A DNA stretch of 64,000 nucleotides from Septoria linicola (Eukaryota; Ascomycota; Dothideomycetes; Mycosphaerellales; Mycosphaerellaceae): assembly GCA_024114885.1 (NCBI GenBank), contig CP099429.1, positions 248,001-312,000 of the forward strand. Reading direction: 5' to 3'. The notes beneath the pieces were generated by a model. That model worked only from the letters and a program-made list of their open reading frames with translations, ran no database searches and had not been told where the DNA came from. Position 1 is the stretch's first letter; each line of letters begins with the position of its first letter. The position numbers and the translations under genes were made by a program. This document shows, piece after piece, positions 9,901 to 20,704 of this stretch.

Positions 9901-11773
9901 CTACAATTCGTCCTTCGCCTGCGCCTTCGCCTTGCTCAATTCAAAGTGATCCTTACACTCAAAACTGTCGGAATTATTCTCGGAGCCACCCTGGAACGAC
10001 GCAACCTTAGGCCATGGGCACAACTTCCTGCCGAACGGTGTAAATGTACTCTCGTCCTGGCCAGGGAAGGGCAGATTACTGGCGACAAGTGCACCTGGCG
10101 CGTCACCCTTCTCGACCCAGTTGACCAGATCGAGGAAAGCTGTTATCGGATAAGCTCCAGGACCTCCCAGACAGTGTGCCACTCCTGGAGCCTCGAAATG
10201 TCTGTAGAAGTCATTGATTCCAGGACCTACGATCGCCTCTACACGATCATGGTAGCTTGATGTACCATTTGGAGGGATGAGCTGGTCTTGAAGGCCGTGC
10301 CAGCTCAGTATCTTGCCTCCTGCTTTTCTAAAACGCCGCAGATCAGGGTCTGCAGAATCGATGGCAGAATGATACTCTTGATAACTTCTGACGAGAAGCT
10401 CGTCGAAGAACTGCTCTTCGTCGATAGTGCTCAGATCGTATTCTGGATCCTTGAGGATCCATGTTCGTATCCAGTCTGCCGAGATCGGGAACGGTCGTCC
10501 TTTGCAATCTTTGGATTCCTCATTGCAGGTCGTAGTCGCCAGACCACCAAAGAAGGGATCGATACCAGGAAGAGACGCATCATGCGTGGTACCGAACCAG
10601 ATGGAGTCGCCACTCTCAGGATGTGATGGACCAGACCAGGCAACAGATACAATTTCTGCCGCTTCCTTTGTGATCTTACGCTCGGAGTCCAAGCCACATG
10701 TATACTTTTGACCCACGACAGTCTTTGGATCAAATTTGCACAGGCCAGGAGCAGATATGATGCCGTCTTTGACGCCGTCGAGCTCATCACAAGCTGCGAT
10801 TGCTGCAGCTGTAATTGCGTCGAGTTCGCAAGGCGCCGGATAGTAGTTCAGCTTCTTCATTACGACTTGCGGGTAGAATTCCGTCACCAGAAATGTCACC
10901 CAATTGAAGGACGGTGCCGCTGAGAGAATGCCTTGGTACAGACTTGGATAACGTTGAGCCAGGATCATTCCTTGCCGGCCACCTGTGACACTCAAATCAT
11001 TAGCAATCCTACATTCTGCTCGCGGGGAAAGAGCTTACCTGTACTGCATCCGTTCCAGTATGAGTATTGAATCTTCTTGCCGTAATAGTGCTCAGTAATA
11101 TGTTTGGCGAGCAGGGTGAGTTCTTCCAAAGAACGGTACCCCAGCATGTGCAACAGCTCGTGGTGCACATTTCCGTGGCTTTTGAGACCCCACCACGTTG
11201 AGTCCAGCGCGGTACGGAAGAGGTCGCCATCGTTGCTATGTCCAGCATCTGTGTTGGCTCCAGCATAGCCCATTGCCACCGCTGGTGCTAGTGCACCTTC
11301 CACACCCGCAGCCTGTGAGAGAAACTCATGTTAGCCAACAACGTCTTGCCATCCGAATGGCTCTATCCACTTACATAACCACTTCCACCTTGTCCCAAGA
11401 AGCGGCCATTCCAGTCATTTCGTTCAGTGGGAGCCAGATACTGATGCGAACTCTGTCATCAACGCCTAGTCCTGTCAGCTGCTTCGCTCCAAACGTCGTC
11501 TGTTCGTGGGCTGGACTGACCTGGATGTGTGTATATGATAGTAACGTTGCAAAAGTTGAGCGGCGTTCGCTTGACTGGCAGTAACGGTAGAGCCCTAGGC
11601 ATTGCACCCGGATCATCACTCCATTCTGTCAACGATTCTGCAATAATCTCTTGAATCTTGACGCCTTTGAGGGACGCTGGCTGGCCAGCAGCCTTCAGTG
11701 CTTTAGCTGAACATGTTGCTGCTTGGGTAACACTAGCAAGTGCCAGCACAGAAGTGAATAGAGTGAGCAGCAT
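9901..11773 (-). CDS. secreted tannase / feruloyl esterase family protein, one-base frameshift
   Basis: Four exons: 11773-11521, 11471-11375, 11312-11039 and 10982-9901; introns 11472-11520, 11313-11374 and 10983-11038 all have GT..AG ends. The signal peptide is MLLTLFTSVLALASVTQA. Family landmarks: VRISIWLPL, WNGRFLGQGGSGY, AMGYAGANTDAGH, the nucleophile motif GCSTGGRQG formed across the last intron (Ser of CSTGG), WHGLQDQLIPPNGT with the acid region, and APGVAHCLGG with the catalytic His and its paired Cys. These enzymes release ferulate or gallate from plant cell-wall or tannin esters. In exon 2 the frame slips by one base: adding one A to the run complementary to 11418-11420 reads LNENDWNGRF and makes the whole gene 568 residues. 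Either a homopolymer error or a very recent lesion. Confidence 0.85.
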
Positions 11774-12760
11774 CTCAGCAGTATAGAGACGTTTGACTCT
11801 GTGAAGGAGGAGGAAGAAGTACGCGAGAGAGGATCTGTAGGAGGAGGTGCTGTTTGAAACAAACTACAGGACCCGAACTCACACAGCCATTGGCACACAC
11901 AGGGCCCTTGTTAGAGCAAGTGACTAGGTGGAGGAGCTGTCAGCTATTGTTTAGCGCAGCTTTCAAAAGGCATATCCACTTTTGCTAGCAAGTCACAGAG
12001 ACCTGTCCCAAGCCTAATCCTTTCTTGACATTCTGCAAGTACGTGCTCTGGTGCTGACAGCGTGAGCCTCCGCAATACCAGCATCCTCATCATGGTCAAG
12101 CTTGTCAGACAGATGACGGACAACGCGGAGGCCCATGGGAAATCGAAGTGTGTTCCCCACATCGGCAGAACTGATCGGAAACAGTGCGTGTGCCGAAAGC
12201 GTGAAGATCCGACATACAGTACTTCTCCTTCTCCTCAATCACTTCCGCCATGACATCACATCAAGCTGACGGCCATAGATATCGGCAGCAAAATGCGGCA
12301 GCTTGTGACATAGGCTATAGCGCAGTCGAGCAGCCGTCTTCAACATCGTGTGCTGACCACGCCTAAAAATCCTGGTGATGTATTCAAAGCTTTCGATGGA
12401 AAATTTGACCACGTATCGGCGCTTTTAAGCATGGACTGTCTCTGCATTGAGATGAGCAAGTAACGGCGATGGTGATGTTGAAGTGCGTGATGAGAAGAGA
12501 ACACAGAAGCGACACAGAAGCAACACAGAAGCAGGAACAGATCCACTATTATCCTGGCATTGCGCGATCGCTCTTGGCAGCAACAAAACATCCAAGACTC
12601 CAGACATGATCAACGTCAGTCTACTCTTCAGCCATCATTGAAATGCATTCAATCTGCATGACGACTGGATAAATTGAGTTTCGAATCAGACTTGGGGTAC
12701 CGCGCTTTCTGCACGGACGCCGCCATCATCTGAGTCAACCAGCACAGTCAACGAGAGTCG
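11774..12760. other. divergent intergenic region between esterase and sulfatase genes
   Basis: About 990 bases serving as divergent promoters of two secreted-hydrolase genes. It contains three 11-bp direct repeats at 12500-12532 and otherwise no recognisable gene. Confidence 0.5.
12500..12532. repeat. three 11-bp direct repeats
   Basis: Three consecutive copies of ACACAGAAGC preceded by A, G and A respectively. Lies about 230 bases upstream of the sulfatase start; a regulatory role is possible but not shown. Confidence 0.6.
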
Positions 12761-14804
12761 ATGACCTCGCTCAAGCTCTCAATGAAGGCGACGCGCCTGC
12801 TCATGGCATGGCTACTAGCTGTTCTTACTGGTGCTGCCTCCAGCCAGCAGTCCACGATGCGAACAGGGTCCAGCCAGCCAAACATCATCTTCATCCTGTC
12901 TGACGATCAAGACCTTCACATGGATTCGTTATCTTATATGCCATATTTGAAGAAGCACATCACAGATCAGGGAACAACTTTTCAAAGACACTATTGTACA
13001 GTAGCTTTGTGCTGTCCTTCCAGAGTCAGTCTATGGACGGGCAAAGCGGCACACAACACCAATGTGACAGATGTCAATCCTCCTTACGGTAGGCTTATCT
13101 AGACATCTGCATCTCTTATCACTTCCCACATTTGCTGAGATCATGGTAGGTGGATACCCCAAGTTTGTATCGCAAGGCCTCAATTCTGCTTACCTCCCCC
13201 TCTGGCTCCAAGCGCTTAACTATTCGACCTACTACGTGGGCAAGCTGTTCAACGCGCAGAATGTAGACAATTATGCTTCTCCTCGCGCAGCCGGTTGGAC
13301 CGGGTCCGAGTTCTTGCTGGATCCATACACATACGAATACCTGAACGCGACTTTCGTTCGCAACCACGAAGAGCCTGTGTCGTATGAAGGAGAATACAGC
13401 ACAGATGTGCTGGCCTCGAAGGCATTTGATTTTCTGGAAGATGCTTTACATGAGTACAAAGACAATGGAAAGCCGTTCTTTCTCACCATTGCACCGACTG
13501 CTCCGCATAGCAATGTTCACATGAACACCAACATCGATGGCAATTTTACAGAAGGCTCGAATACACAATCTCCACCGATCCCAGCCGCTCGGCATGCGCA
13601 TCTGTTCGACGATGTCGTGGTACCAAGGATGCCGCACTTCAACCCATCCGAGCCCCAAAGTGTATCCTGGATCTCACGACTTCCGCAACAGAATCAGACA
13701 AACATCGACTTCAACGACCACTTCTACCGCTCACGCCTACAAGCTCTGCAAGCCGTTGACGAAATGATCGATACCCTCTTTTCCAAACTCGACACTGCAG
13801 GCGTGATAGAGGAGACGTACATCTTCTTCAGCACAGACAACGGCTACCACATCGGCCAACACCGTCTCCAACCAGGGAAGCAGTGCCCCTTCGAGGAAGA
13901 CGTGAACATCCCATTCATAGTCCGCGGCCCTGGCATTCCCAAGAACACAACCACCGATATCGTCACAACACACACAGATCTCGCGCCCACATTTCTTAAA
14001 CTAGCAGGTGGCGAGCTAAGAGAGGACTTTGACGGACAAGTCATACCACTCCACGGTCTCTCTTCAACATCCAAGCCCGACCATGTCTCATCCGAGAACT
14101 CTATCGGAACTTCCCTCAACGCCAACGCAGAAGAGTGGACGACCGAACACATCAACATCGAATCCTGGGGCGTCATCATGTCTGAAGGTAACTACGGCTC
14201 ACTCCTCTACCCTAATCACACCTACAAAGCTCTCCGCGTTATCGGCGAGAGATATAGCTTCTTGTACACGGTGTGGTGTAGCGGCGAACACGAACTGTAT
14301 GATCTGGTCTCTGATCCATATGAGATGCAGAATCTGTATGGAACGGATCACGGCAGGACATTTGTCGATATTGGAACTTCTCGAGACGACGTCGCCATCG
14401 GCTCTGGATTCATGCAATCGGTCAACCGGCAATCTCCTCTGCTATCTACCTTGACACACAACACCACCCCATCATCAACCCTCCCCATCCCCCTCACACA
14501 ACTCCTCCCTCGCCTCGACGCCCTACTCATGGTCCTCAAAACATGCAAAGCCCGAGCTTGTACGCATCCTTGGGACGTCCTGCATCCGCCAAACACCACC
14601 GTGAAGCATCCGACGTCGGCTGGAGAGGGAGATGTCAAAAATGGAACGAAAGGTAGACAAGTGAGGAATCTCGCAGACGCCATGAGCTCACAATACCACG
14701 ACTTCTATGCCAGCCAGCAGAAAGTCGCGTTTGAAAAGTGCGAGAAGGGATATATACTTGAGAGTGAGGGGCCGGTGTGGGGGGTTGATGAGATGTGGGT
14801 TTGA
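12761..14804 (+). CDS. secreted arylsulfatase (sulfatase family)
   Basis: Two exons, 12761-13088 and 13150-14804, with a 61-nt intron (GTAGGC..GGTAG), encode 660 residues. A signal peptide precedes the sulfatase core. PNIIFILSDDQD supplies metal-binding Asp residues. CCPSRVSLWTGK (Cys84 to Arg88 is the CxPSR motif, with Cys84 the residue normally converted to formylglycine) is the catalytic centre. WLQALNYSTYYVGKLFN follows, then the central FFSTDNGYHIGQHRL with more metal and substrate contacts, and LYDLVSDPYEMQNLY near the C-terminus. The motif set resembles N-acetylglucosamine-6-sulfatase and fungal arylsulfatases. It would release sulfate from sulfate esters outside the cell, for sulfur scavenging or polymer breakdown. 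Many NxS/T sequons agree with secretion. The exact substrate cannot be read from sequence. Confidence 0.88.
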
Positions 14805-15614
14805 TGTTGGGGCGTAGAGGAGTGGTTGATAGGGAAGGGAGGAGAAGTGGTATGAAATGTAAAGGTCGAATGGAGTGGCGTCCGAGACTTGCTCGTTCAC
14901 TTCACAAAAGTGAGGATGATCCCAGCTGACACTCATACGTGTAGTGCAATTATGTTTGTTTACGCGATCAGTCTTGGTCGAGAGGATATCCGTAAATCGA
15001 CTTCTGATGAAGTTGTTGGACCAGGACCTAAAGCTATTGCGCCATCTCAAGACCTACATGATGGTCTTGAGAGTGATGAGCTTTTCGGTCTGCTGATCAT
15101 GGCTGGTTGTGAACATTTTGCTTCTCATCGACAACTCCAGCTTGTGCTTTTGCTGCTGGCTACAACCGTTGGCTTCTGCTCCCTCAAGCCAATTTCTTTC
15201 TGAACTGCAGATGCAAAAGTTCACTCAGCCTCCCAGCCCTTCTGATCAGACCAGGTATCACATACTTCAGAAAGTTTGCAGCCTCTCAATGACAGGTCGT
15301 AGTCTAGTGGTACGTCCATAAGTCGCTCCTTCCTTGGAGTGCTGGACGAACAGCGTGCATAGACGATTGAGCTCGACGACCAACTGAAGCACGTTGGGCA
15401 CTCCCGTCCTGAAGACACTGACTGAGGACTGTTGTTCTGCTTCTCGAAAGGACTTGTACCTGAGTTTCTCATAAATGATCTATAAGCCTTGATTTGCATA
15501 AACTTCAGTTGGCATGCGACATAACGTTTTTGCTTCGCTAGCAGTGCCCCGGTACTGTACATTACTTTTTGCCGTGGACACCGCAGTCCTGTACAGTAAG
15601 CACAACTGAACATC
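14805..15614. other. intergenic, convergent 3' ends
   Basis: About 810 bases between the sulfatase and ECO1 stops. Open frames here on both strands show no recognisable motif. Confidence 0.45.
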
Positions 15615-16838
15615 TCAATCGACATACACCCTCCACCCATACGCTCTGCCAAACCACTTCCTCGCCAGCTTTGCACCGGCCTCCGTAGGCTGAGAGAACG
15701 CCACATCTTGCTTCCGCTCGATCTTGCGTATCGGGCCCCACATCTCGTTTGCAACCCAGATGCTACTCTCGGTGCCTTGTGCGAGTAAGCTCTGCTTTGA
15801 TTGATCGTTCAATATGACCATCGAGTTGTTGCGATTGATGGCGGTGTTTAGGAGGCATTGGGCGATGCCTTGGCTGCGAAAGGAAGATGAGGTCCAGATT
15901 CGTGAGATGCCCATGACCGCGGAGTGTGTCGTGTCATCGAGTTGGAGAGGGTGTGATGCGGCTTCTGTCATTTCGTCTTTCAGTGCTCGTGCAGCCTCTT
16001 CAGCCTGTTGCTTCCGTGCTTTGAGCTTCTCCCACGCGGTCAACTTCTTCTCGCTCTCCCCTCCTGACTCTTTTGCTTTCGTCTCCATCCTCTTCAGCTC
16101 CTTCGGCCGCACAACCTCTCGCGCCTCCTGGATATTTTTCACAAGCAGATACCCCACACACTTCGTCTCTCGCACATACAGAAAGCTCTTATACCTCGCC
16201 TCCATGGCAGCCACATCATGTCCTTCATGCTTCAAATCCCAAAGTTCCTCCTCTGGTATCGCCACAGCTCCCAATTCCCTCTGCACAATCTCCAACACCG
16301 CCTGCCCCTTCTTTCTGCGATGGTGGTTGTCAAAGCAGTCCAGATACACAATCGCGTCGCCTTCTTGCACGCCCTTGAATATGGCGAGCTTCCTTCCATC
16401 TCGCCGGATCTTGGAGACAAAGTCCTTGCCGAGGTCGTAGCCATCAACGTTCTGCTTGTGATACTTGTCGTGCAGCTTGCGGTCTTCTGCGGAGGAAGCG
16501 ATGTACTCCATGCCGCACGTGTCGCATTTCTTCTGGACTTTTTGGCCGAGGCTCATTTGCATTTGCTGTAGGCCATCATTTGCAGCTTTCTGCGTCTTTT
16601 GAGGTCGCGCATTGTCTGAGGCTGTTGCCAGAGCTTTGCGCTTGCCGAGAATGGAAAAGACATTCTTGAATGGGCCTACGTTCTGCTTCGTGGTGTCTTT
16701 CGTGCTGGAAGTGCTGACTTCCTTCTTTTGCTCCCACGGAAAGGCATCGGGAGGACTGCTAGGCGGACTATCTGCGCCTTTCTGCACGGAATCGCTGGAG
16801 ATGGCCTGACTGGAGGCGCGCGGTGGTGTCGAGCTCAT
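15615..16838 (-). CDS. ECO1: sister-chromatid cohesion N-acetyltransferase Eco1/Ctf7
   Basis: Intronless, 407 residues from the ATG at 16838 (the frame also extends further 5' without an ATG). A Ser/Pro-rich N-terminus with a short basic segment (NVFSILGKRKAL) precedes the C2H2 finger CDTCGMEYIASSAEDRKLHD..H, the standard Eco1 zinc finger, and then the GNAT-type acetyltransferase domain. The last part carries the Eco1 signature: SRIWTSSSFRSQGIAQCLL (acetyl-CoA binding), VAFSQPTEAGAKLARKWFG and a C-terminal W-VYVD. The enzyme acetylates the cohesin subunit Smc3 in S phase to establish cohesion in the nucleus. A long charged insertion (RMETKAKESGGESEKKLTAW region) interrupts the domain, as in other filamentous fungi. 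Confidence 0.88.
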   Translation of the reverse strand: MSSTPPRASSQAISSDSVQKGADSPPSSPPDAFPWEQKKEVSTSSTKDTTKQNVGPFKNVFSILGKRKALATASDNARPQKTQKAANDGLQQMQMSLGQKVQKKCDTCGMEYIASSAEDRKLHDKYHKQNVDGYDLGKDFVSKIRRDGRKLAIFKGVQEGDAIVYLDCFDNHHRRKKGQAVLEIVQRELGAVAIPEEELWDLKHEGHDVAAMEARYKSFLYVRETKCVGYLLVKNIQEAREVVRPKELKRMETKAKESGGESEKKLTAWEKLKARKQQAEEAARALKDEMTEAASHPLQLDDTTHSAVMGISRIWTSSSFRSQGIAQCLLNTAINRNNSMVILNDQSKQSLLAQGTESSIWVANEMWGPIRKIERKQDVAFSQPTEAGAKLARKWFGRAYGWRVYVD

Positions 16839-17028
16839 TGTTTCCTGTTCATGTTTTCGCGTTGTAGGAGGAAAAGCACGACGCGTCAAAGTTCACGCGT
16901 CTTGCCCTTCGTCATTGCCACTTCCGATCCGAATATTGCCGAGAGCCGGGTCAAGATAAGCTTAAATAGCTCGCCTAATTCTGCCCCACTTCCTGCACCT
17001 CCATTCTCACGCATCTTTGTACTCCATC

Positions 17029-17193
17029 ATGTCTTCTGCTCAAGCTACTCCAGCAACATCTGCTTCTACCACTAAGCCTCCTTCGAGAATCGCTGCGTGG
17101 TTGAAAAAGATCTTCATCCGCCCTCCAGGGGACGGCTACGGAAACAGAAAGGAAGACAGTTTGGAGCCCCGACATCCACGATTCAAGTCATAG
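17029..17193 (+). CDS. small ORF (54 aa) directly upstream of and in frame with the ureidoglycolate lyase gene
   Basis: An ATG at 17029 opens a 54-residue frame ending in TAG at 17191-17193, followed by three bases and then the ATG of the next gene. Both frames are the same. The peptide is Ser/Thr/Pro-rich at the start, then RIAAWLKKIFIRPPGDGYG, possibly an amphipathic helix, and a basic end (EPRHPRFKS). I do not recognise it. It could be a small independent protein, a long upstream ORF controlling the lyase, or an N-terminal extension reached only by read-through of TAG. Confidence 0.4.
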   Translation: MSSAQATPATSASTTKPPSRIAAWLKKIFIRPPGDGYGNRKEDSLEPRHPRFKS

Positions 17194-17196
17194 AAA

Positions 17197-18072
17197 ATGC
17201 GGTCTCAAGCTCCCAGTTTGACCATCTCCCCTGCACCTCTCACTCCTGAAGCTTTCAGTCCATTTGGCGAAGTCATCCAGAATCCTGCTACTCACGATGA
17301 GCTGGATGGCAATGGACAATGGCGTCTGCAACATCAGATTGCGAATCAAGGATCAGCAACGAAGTGGTTGGATGTCACGCATATGAACAATCACTACGAT
17401 CGAGCGAGTAGTAGGAAGGCGGCGAAAGTGGTCATGAATATGTTTGTGTGCAAGCCACGGGAGTTGTCGGCAGGGAAGGAGCATGGCAAGAAGGTGTTCA
17501 GAGTTGGCATTCTGGAGAGACATCCGTATACTCCGCAGACGTTTGTACCAATGGGTGTGGGGAAGGAGGATAAGGGTACGAGTTATCTTGTCATTGTGGC
17601 ACCTACTCTGCCCGCGAAGTCGAAAACCGGCCAGCTGAATGAGAAACCATACCCTGCTGAGAAGCCACAAAGGAAGAGGTCTCTAAAAGAGAGGCTGCTT
17701 GGTGCAAGGCCAAGCCCATACTCGAATGACCATATTCCCACAACGACTACCCCTTCATCTCAGCTCCCTGCTCCTCAGCGACCGAAAGGCACTGGCATGC
17801 CTGATCTTCAGAACTTACGCGCTTTTATCGCAAAGGGTGATCAAGCTGTGACCTATGGGCCTGGAACCTGGCACGCTCCGATGGTTGTGCTTGGTGAGAA
17901 GGATATTGACTTTGTTGTCGTGCAATATGCGAATGGTGTTGGTAATGAGGATTGCCAGGAGTGCGAGCTGGACACTGCTGATGATGACGGTCTTGTTGTC
18001 GAGGTCGGCCTTGATTGTGCGGCTGACGCAGTAGAAGCGGCGAAGCCAGGCTATATGCGTGCGAAGCTCTGA
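17197..18072 (+). CDS. DAL3: ureidoglycolate lyase (purine/allantoin degradation)
   Basis: Intronless, 291 residues. Cupin-fold ureidoglycolate lyase splits ureidoglycolate into glyoxylate and urea, the last step of allantoin use as nitrogen source. Family features: PLTPEAFSPFGEVI at the N-terminus, a middle strand with FRVGILERHPYTPQTFVPMG, YLVIVAP, LRAFIAKGDQAVTYGPGTWH and APMVVLGEKDIDFVVVQYANG. Compared with the roughly 195-residue yeast enzyme there is an insertion of about 60 residues between YLVIVAP and LRAFIAKG, rich in Lys, Arg, Pro and Ser (KPQRKRSLKERLLGARPSPY), likely a surface loop. The ATG at 17197 follows a TAG in the same frame by three bases. Confidence 0.85.
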   Translation: MRSQAPSLTISPAPLTPEAFSPFGEVIQNPATHDELDGNGQWRLQHQIANQGSATKWLDVTHMNNHYDRASSRKAAKVVMNMFVCKPRELSAGKEHGKKVFRVGILERHPYTPQTFVPMGVGKEDKGTSYLVIVAPTLPAKSKTGQLNEKPYPAEKPQRKRSLKERLLGARPSPYSNDHIPTTTTPSSQLPAPQRPKGTGMPDLQNLRAFIAKGDQAVTYGPGTWHAPMVVLGEKDIDFVVVQYANGVGNEDCQECELDTADDDGLVVEVGLDCAADAVEAAKPGYMRAKL

Positions 18073-18103
18073 TGAATGTGTCACGAAGTCCTCGCTTTGA
18101 CAT

Positions 18104-18874
18104 TTACTGAGGCTCTTCATTGGCGTTGAGCAGGTCCCCTTCGAGTGTGCGGATCACAGCCTGCCATACCTCTACCTCGCAGGCTGCTTCTTCTTCTGGC
18201 TCCCGGAGCCGGATCTTCAGTATATCTGTCGCCAGATCACTGTATCGGCTGTCGAATGGAAACAGAGGGGTGTAAAATCTTGCCCACCCCGGCTCGGTGA
18301 AATGCAAGATCTTGGCCAAGGCGAATACACTACCGCTTTCGCGTCGTGCTTTTTTGATGCTTCGGAACAAGGGCAGCAATACTCTGGCTGTCATATTTGC
18401 ATCTCTTCGGCTGGAGCAGTCGTCTAGCCCCAGGCTACGCAGCTCAGAAGCTTGCTCTAGCGAAGCGAGCCACGATCGCCTGGTAGCAACGTCACGAGGG
18501 TTGTGAAGGTTGCCCGTTAATGCTATGCGTGTCAAGTAACGGATGCTCTTCCCTATCTCTGTACTCCATCGAGCTGCCGTACCGATATCTTCCATGTCGA
18601 AACCATTGGCTCCGTAAAGTATCGGCGCGCTCTCAAGATGCACCTGGCGGCTGACTAGAAGTGTTCCAATGGCGATCTCAGGTTTCGAAGGTGGAGCACC
18701 CCACCTGTCCGTGACTCGATTGGCGACTATCACTATACGATCATGTCCAGAAGGGCCGAATATGTGGATCGTCCTGCTGTGGACCAGCGCGAGCTCGTAG
18801 ATCTGGTTGCGAATCTCAGCTGGCAGGTCCAGAAAGGTCTTCAGCGGCTTCGTCTCCGGTGGGGAAGAGCTCAT
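18104..18874 (-). CDS. 2EXR-domain protein, array member 1
   Basis: Intronless, 256 residues. The 2EXR domain (Pfam family of fungal proteins of unknown function) opens with FLDLPAEIRNQIYELALVH and continues to LLVSRQVHLESAPILYGANGF; SIRYLTRIAL follows. The C-terminus has the motif LREPEEEAACEVEVWQAV, equivalent to the LRTPEE motif of its neighbours. It is the 3'-most gene of nine same-strand paralogues. No catalytic or targeting signal seen. It converges with the DAL3 gene, stops 31 bases apart. Confidence 0.8.
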   Translation of the reverse strand: MSSSPPETKPLKTFLDLPAEIRNQIYELALVHSRTIHIFGPSGHDRIVIVANRVTDRWGAPPSKPEIAIGTLLVSRQVHLESAPILYGANGFDMEDIGTAARWSTEIGKSIRYLTRIALTGNLHNPRDVATRRSWLASLEQASELRSLGLDDCSSRRDANMTARVLLPLFRSIKKARRESGSVFALAKILHFTEPGWARFYTPLFPFDSRYSDLATDILKIRLREPEEEAACEVEVWQAVIRTLEGDLLNANEEPQ

Positions 18875-19475
18875 GATCGCGTCCAGGGCTGGTAGCCAGG
18901 TCGCAGCGAGGTCCGTTGCGACAATGTCAATGACTGAAAGTTGTTAGTTTGGAAGAGAGGAGGCAAAGCTCTGCCGCAAAGCTCAAAGCTCCTTCCCGAA
19001 GTGCCGAGATCCAAGCGCGCTTTCCGCAGCAAGTGAAGCGAGATGCGCGTGCATGAGATATACACGAGTTCACAAAACGAAGACAGTGCTTCATTTCCCT
19101 ACGCATGAAAGGGCGACATTTCGACATTGGTGTACCGACGTGATGACATGAATACGAAGCGAAGCTTGTCCTGTAACGTGGACTTGCATTGCATGTTTGG
19201 TCCTGCTACGGAAGGAGCGTCCGACACTGGTTCTCACCCATCGCCACTCGTCAGCCTGTCTGCCGATGGAGCAGATGGACTGGCTACTTCCTTTCTCAGC
19301 CGATATCTGGGAAACGCAATACGCGTCCAATAGCTTGCTGCTTGCCCAAGATGGGACATTCCATCCACGACCTAATTCTGTCGATGTCGAGTTCGTCTGA
19401 TTCTCAGCGTTCCTCTCAAGCTTTAAAAAGCTTCGTACCGCCTGTGTCAAGATATCTGAGAGTATATTGGTATAG
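18875..19475. other. intergenic within the 2EXR array
   Basis: About 600 bases; promoter of array member 1 and 3' side of member 2. No relic or other gene recognised. Confidence 0.4.
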
Positions 19476-20360
19476 CTAGTCCAGCATCTCAATATCATCG
19501 GCTTCCGAATTGAACATCTTCCGGACTGCCAGCAGAGTCTCCACTTCGAGGGCCGCTTCTTCATCCGGAGTCCGCAGCATGACTTCAAGCCTGCTTTGGA
19601 CTCTGTCCCCGAATTCTCTAAAACAGCGCGGTGCGAACTGCAAGTATTCCAAGCCCTTGGATGCTTCGTCGCTCTGAGTCGATGTCCTCTGCTTGTGCAG
19701 AACTTTGATGGAAAGAGGCAGAAGTAGCTTGCACAACCCGTGGTCTGTGTATCTCCCTCCTCTGCACCGCGAATAGCGTGGGTGGATCAACAAGCACTGG
19801 AGGCTGCGAGCTTCCTCCATCCTGGCAAGGAAACTCTTCAAGTCGTGCAGGTGGCGCAACGCTTGTGTACCATTCGCAAACGGGATGTCGCTGTATCTAA
19901 GGACAACTCTCCGTAAATGTACGATCGAGCCGCCTACCTGTTCTGCCCATGCCCTGGCTGCATCAATGGTGAAGAAATCGAATTCCATCTCGCTGTAGAG
20001 CATCGGCGTGAATTCTGCGTGGGCCTGTCGACTTGCGCGGAGAAGCCCCGCCGGCGTTCGCAGGGCAAATCGACGCCAGTAGTGGACGAACTTCAGGCAG
20101 CCGTTTTCGAATCGGAATGGCAGCGACATGCCCGTGATGCACTCCACATCTCGTAGTGTAAGCCTGTAGATACAATTGCGCAGCTCAGGCGGGAGGTTGA
20201 AGAAGCCCGCACGCTGACAGCTCTCCGATGAGGACGCTGGCTTCATTTTCCGTAGGGTTTGCTCCATTACGGCGGTGTGTCCGAGATACTCCGGTTGCCT
20301 TGATGCGGAAGTGTTGGGGATGGTGCAGAAGCTGCAGGTGCGAGAAAGGTGACGGGGCAT
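19476..20360 (-). CDS. 2EXR-domain protein, array member 2
   Basis: Intronless, 294 residues from the ATG at 20360; a downstream ATG closer to the domain could also be used. The N-terminal leader contains a CSFC pair. The domain reads FFNLPPELRNCIYRLTL, then LLRASRQAHAEFTPMLYSEMEF and AEQVGGSIVHLRRVVLRY. The C-terminus keeps LEVMLRTPDEEAALEVETLL followed by KMF. The frame has no defect. Confidence 0.8.
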   Translation of the reverse strand: MPRHLSRTCSFCTIPNTSASRQPEYLGHTAVMEQTLRKMKPASSSESCQRAGFFNLPPELRNCIYRLTLRDVECITGMSLPFRFENGCLKFVHYWRRFALRTPAGLLRASRQAHAEFTPMLYSEMEFDFFTIDAARAWAEQVGGSIVHLRRVVLRYSDIPFANGTQALRHLHDLKSFLARMEEARSLQCLLIHPRYSRCRGGRYTDHGLCKLLLPLSIKVLHKQRTSTQSDEASKGLEYLQFAPRCFREFGDRVQSRLEVMLRTPDEEAALEVETLLAVRKMFNSEADDIEMLD

Positions 20361-20704
20361 CAATCAATGAAGCTTCTCGCGCAAGTGGAATCACGTGCTC
20401 ACTTCCACACGAGTGAACAGAAGTCAGTGGGCTCACTTTCGTGTCGAACACGCTCAATTGGTGGCTATAGGAGCTCATGGCCCACTCAGCTGGGTACATA
20501 AGTGGAAAGCAATCTAAATCGTGGCGGAAACCTCCTGCTGCCCTTCGCCTCAGCCTGGCGCACATGTCCCGAGGTCTGCCATCTGCTTTTAGATGGAAGG
20601 CGATCTGAGCTGCGCTCAATATCTCGCTCTACCATGAACATATCTTAGATTGCGAAGCGTCAGTATCGATTCAAGCAGCAAACATGCGAGCCGACACTTA
20701 CGAG
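20361..20704. other. intergenic within the 2EXR array
   Basis: About 340 bases; nothing recognised beyond presumed promoter and 3' UTR. Confidence 0.4.
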
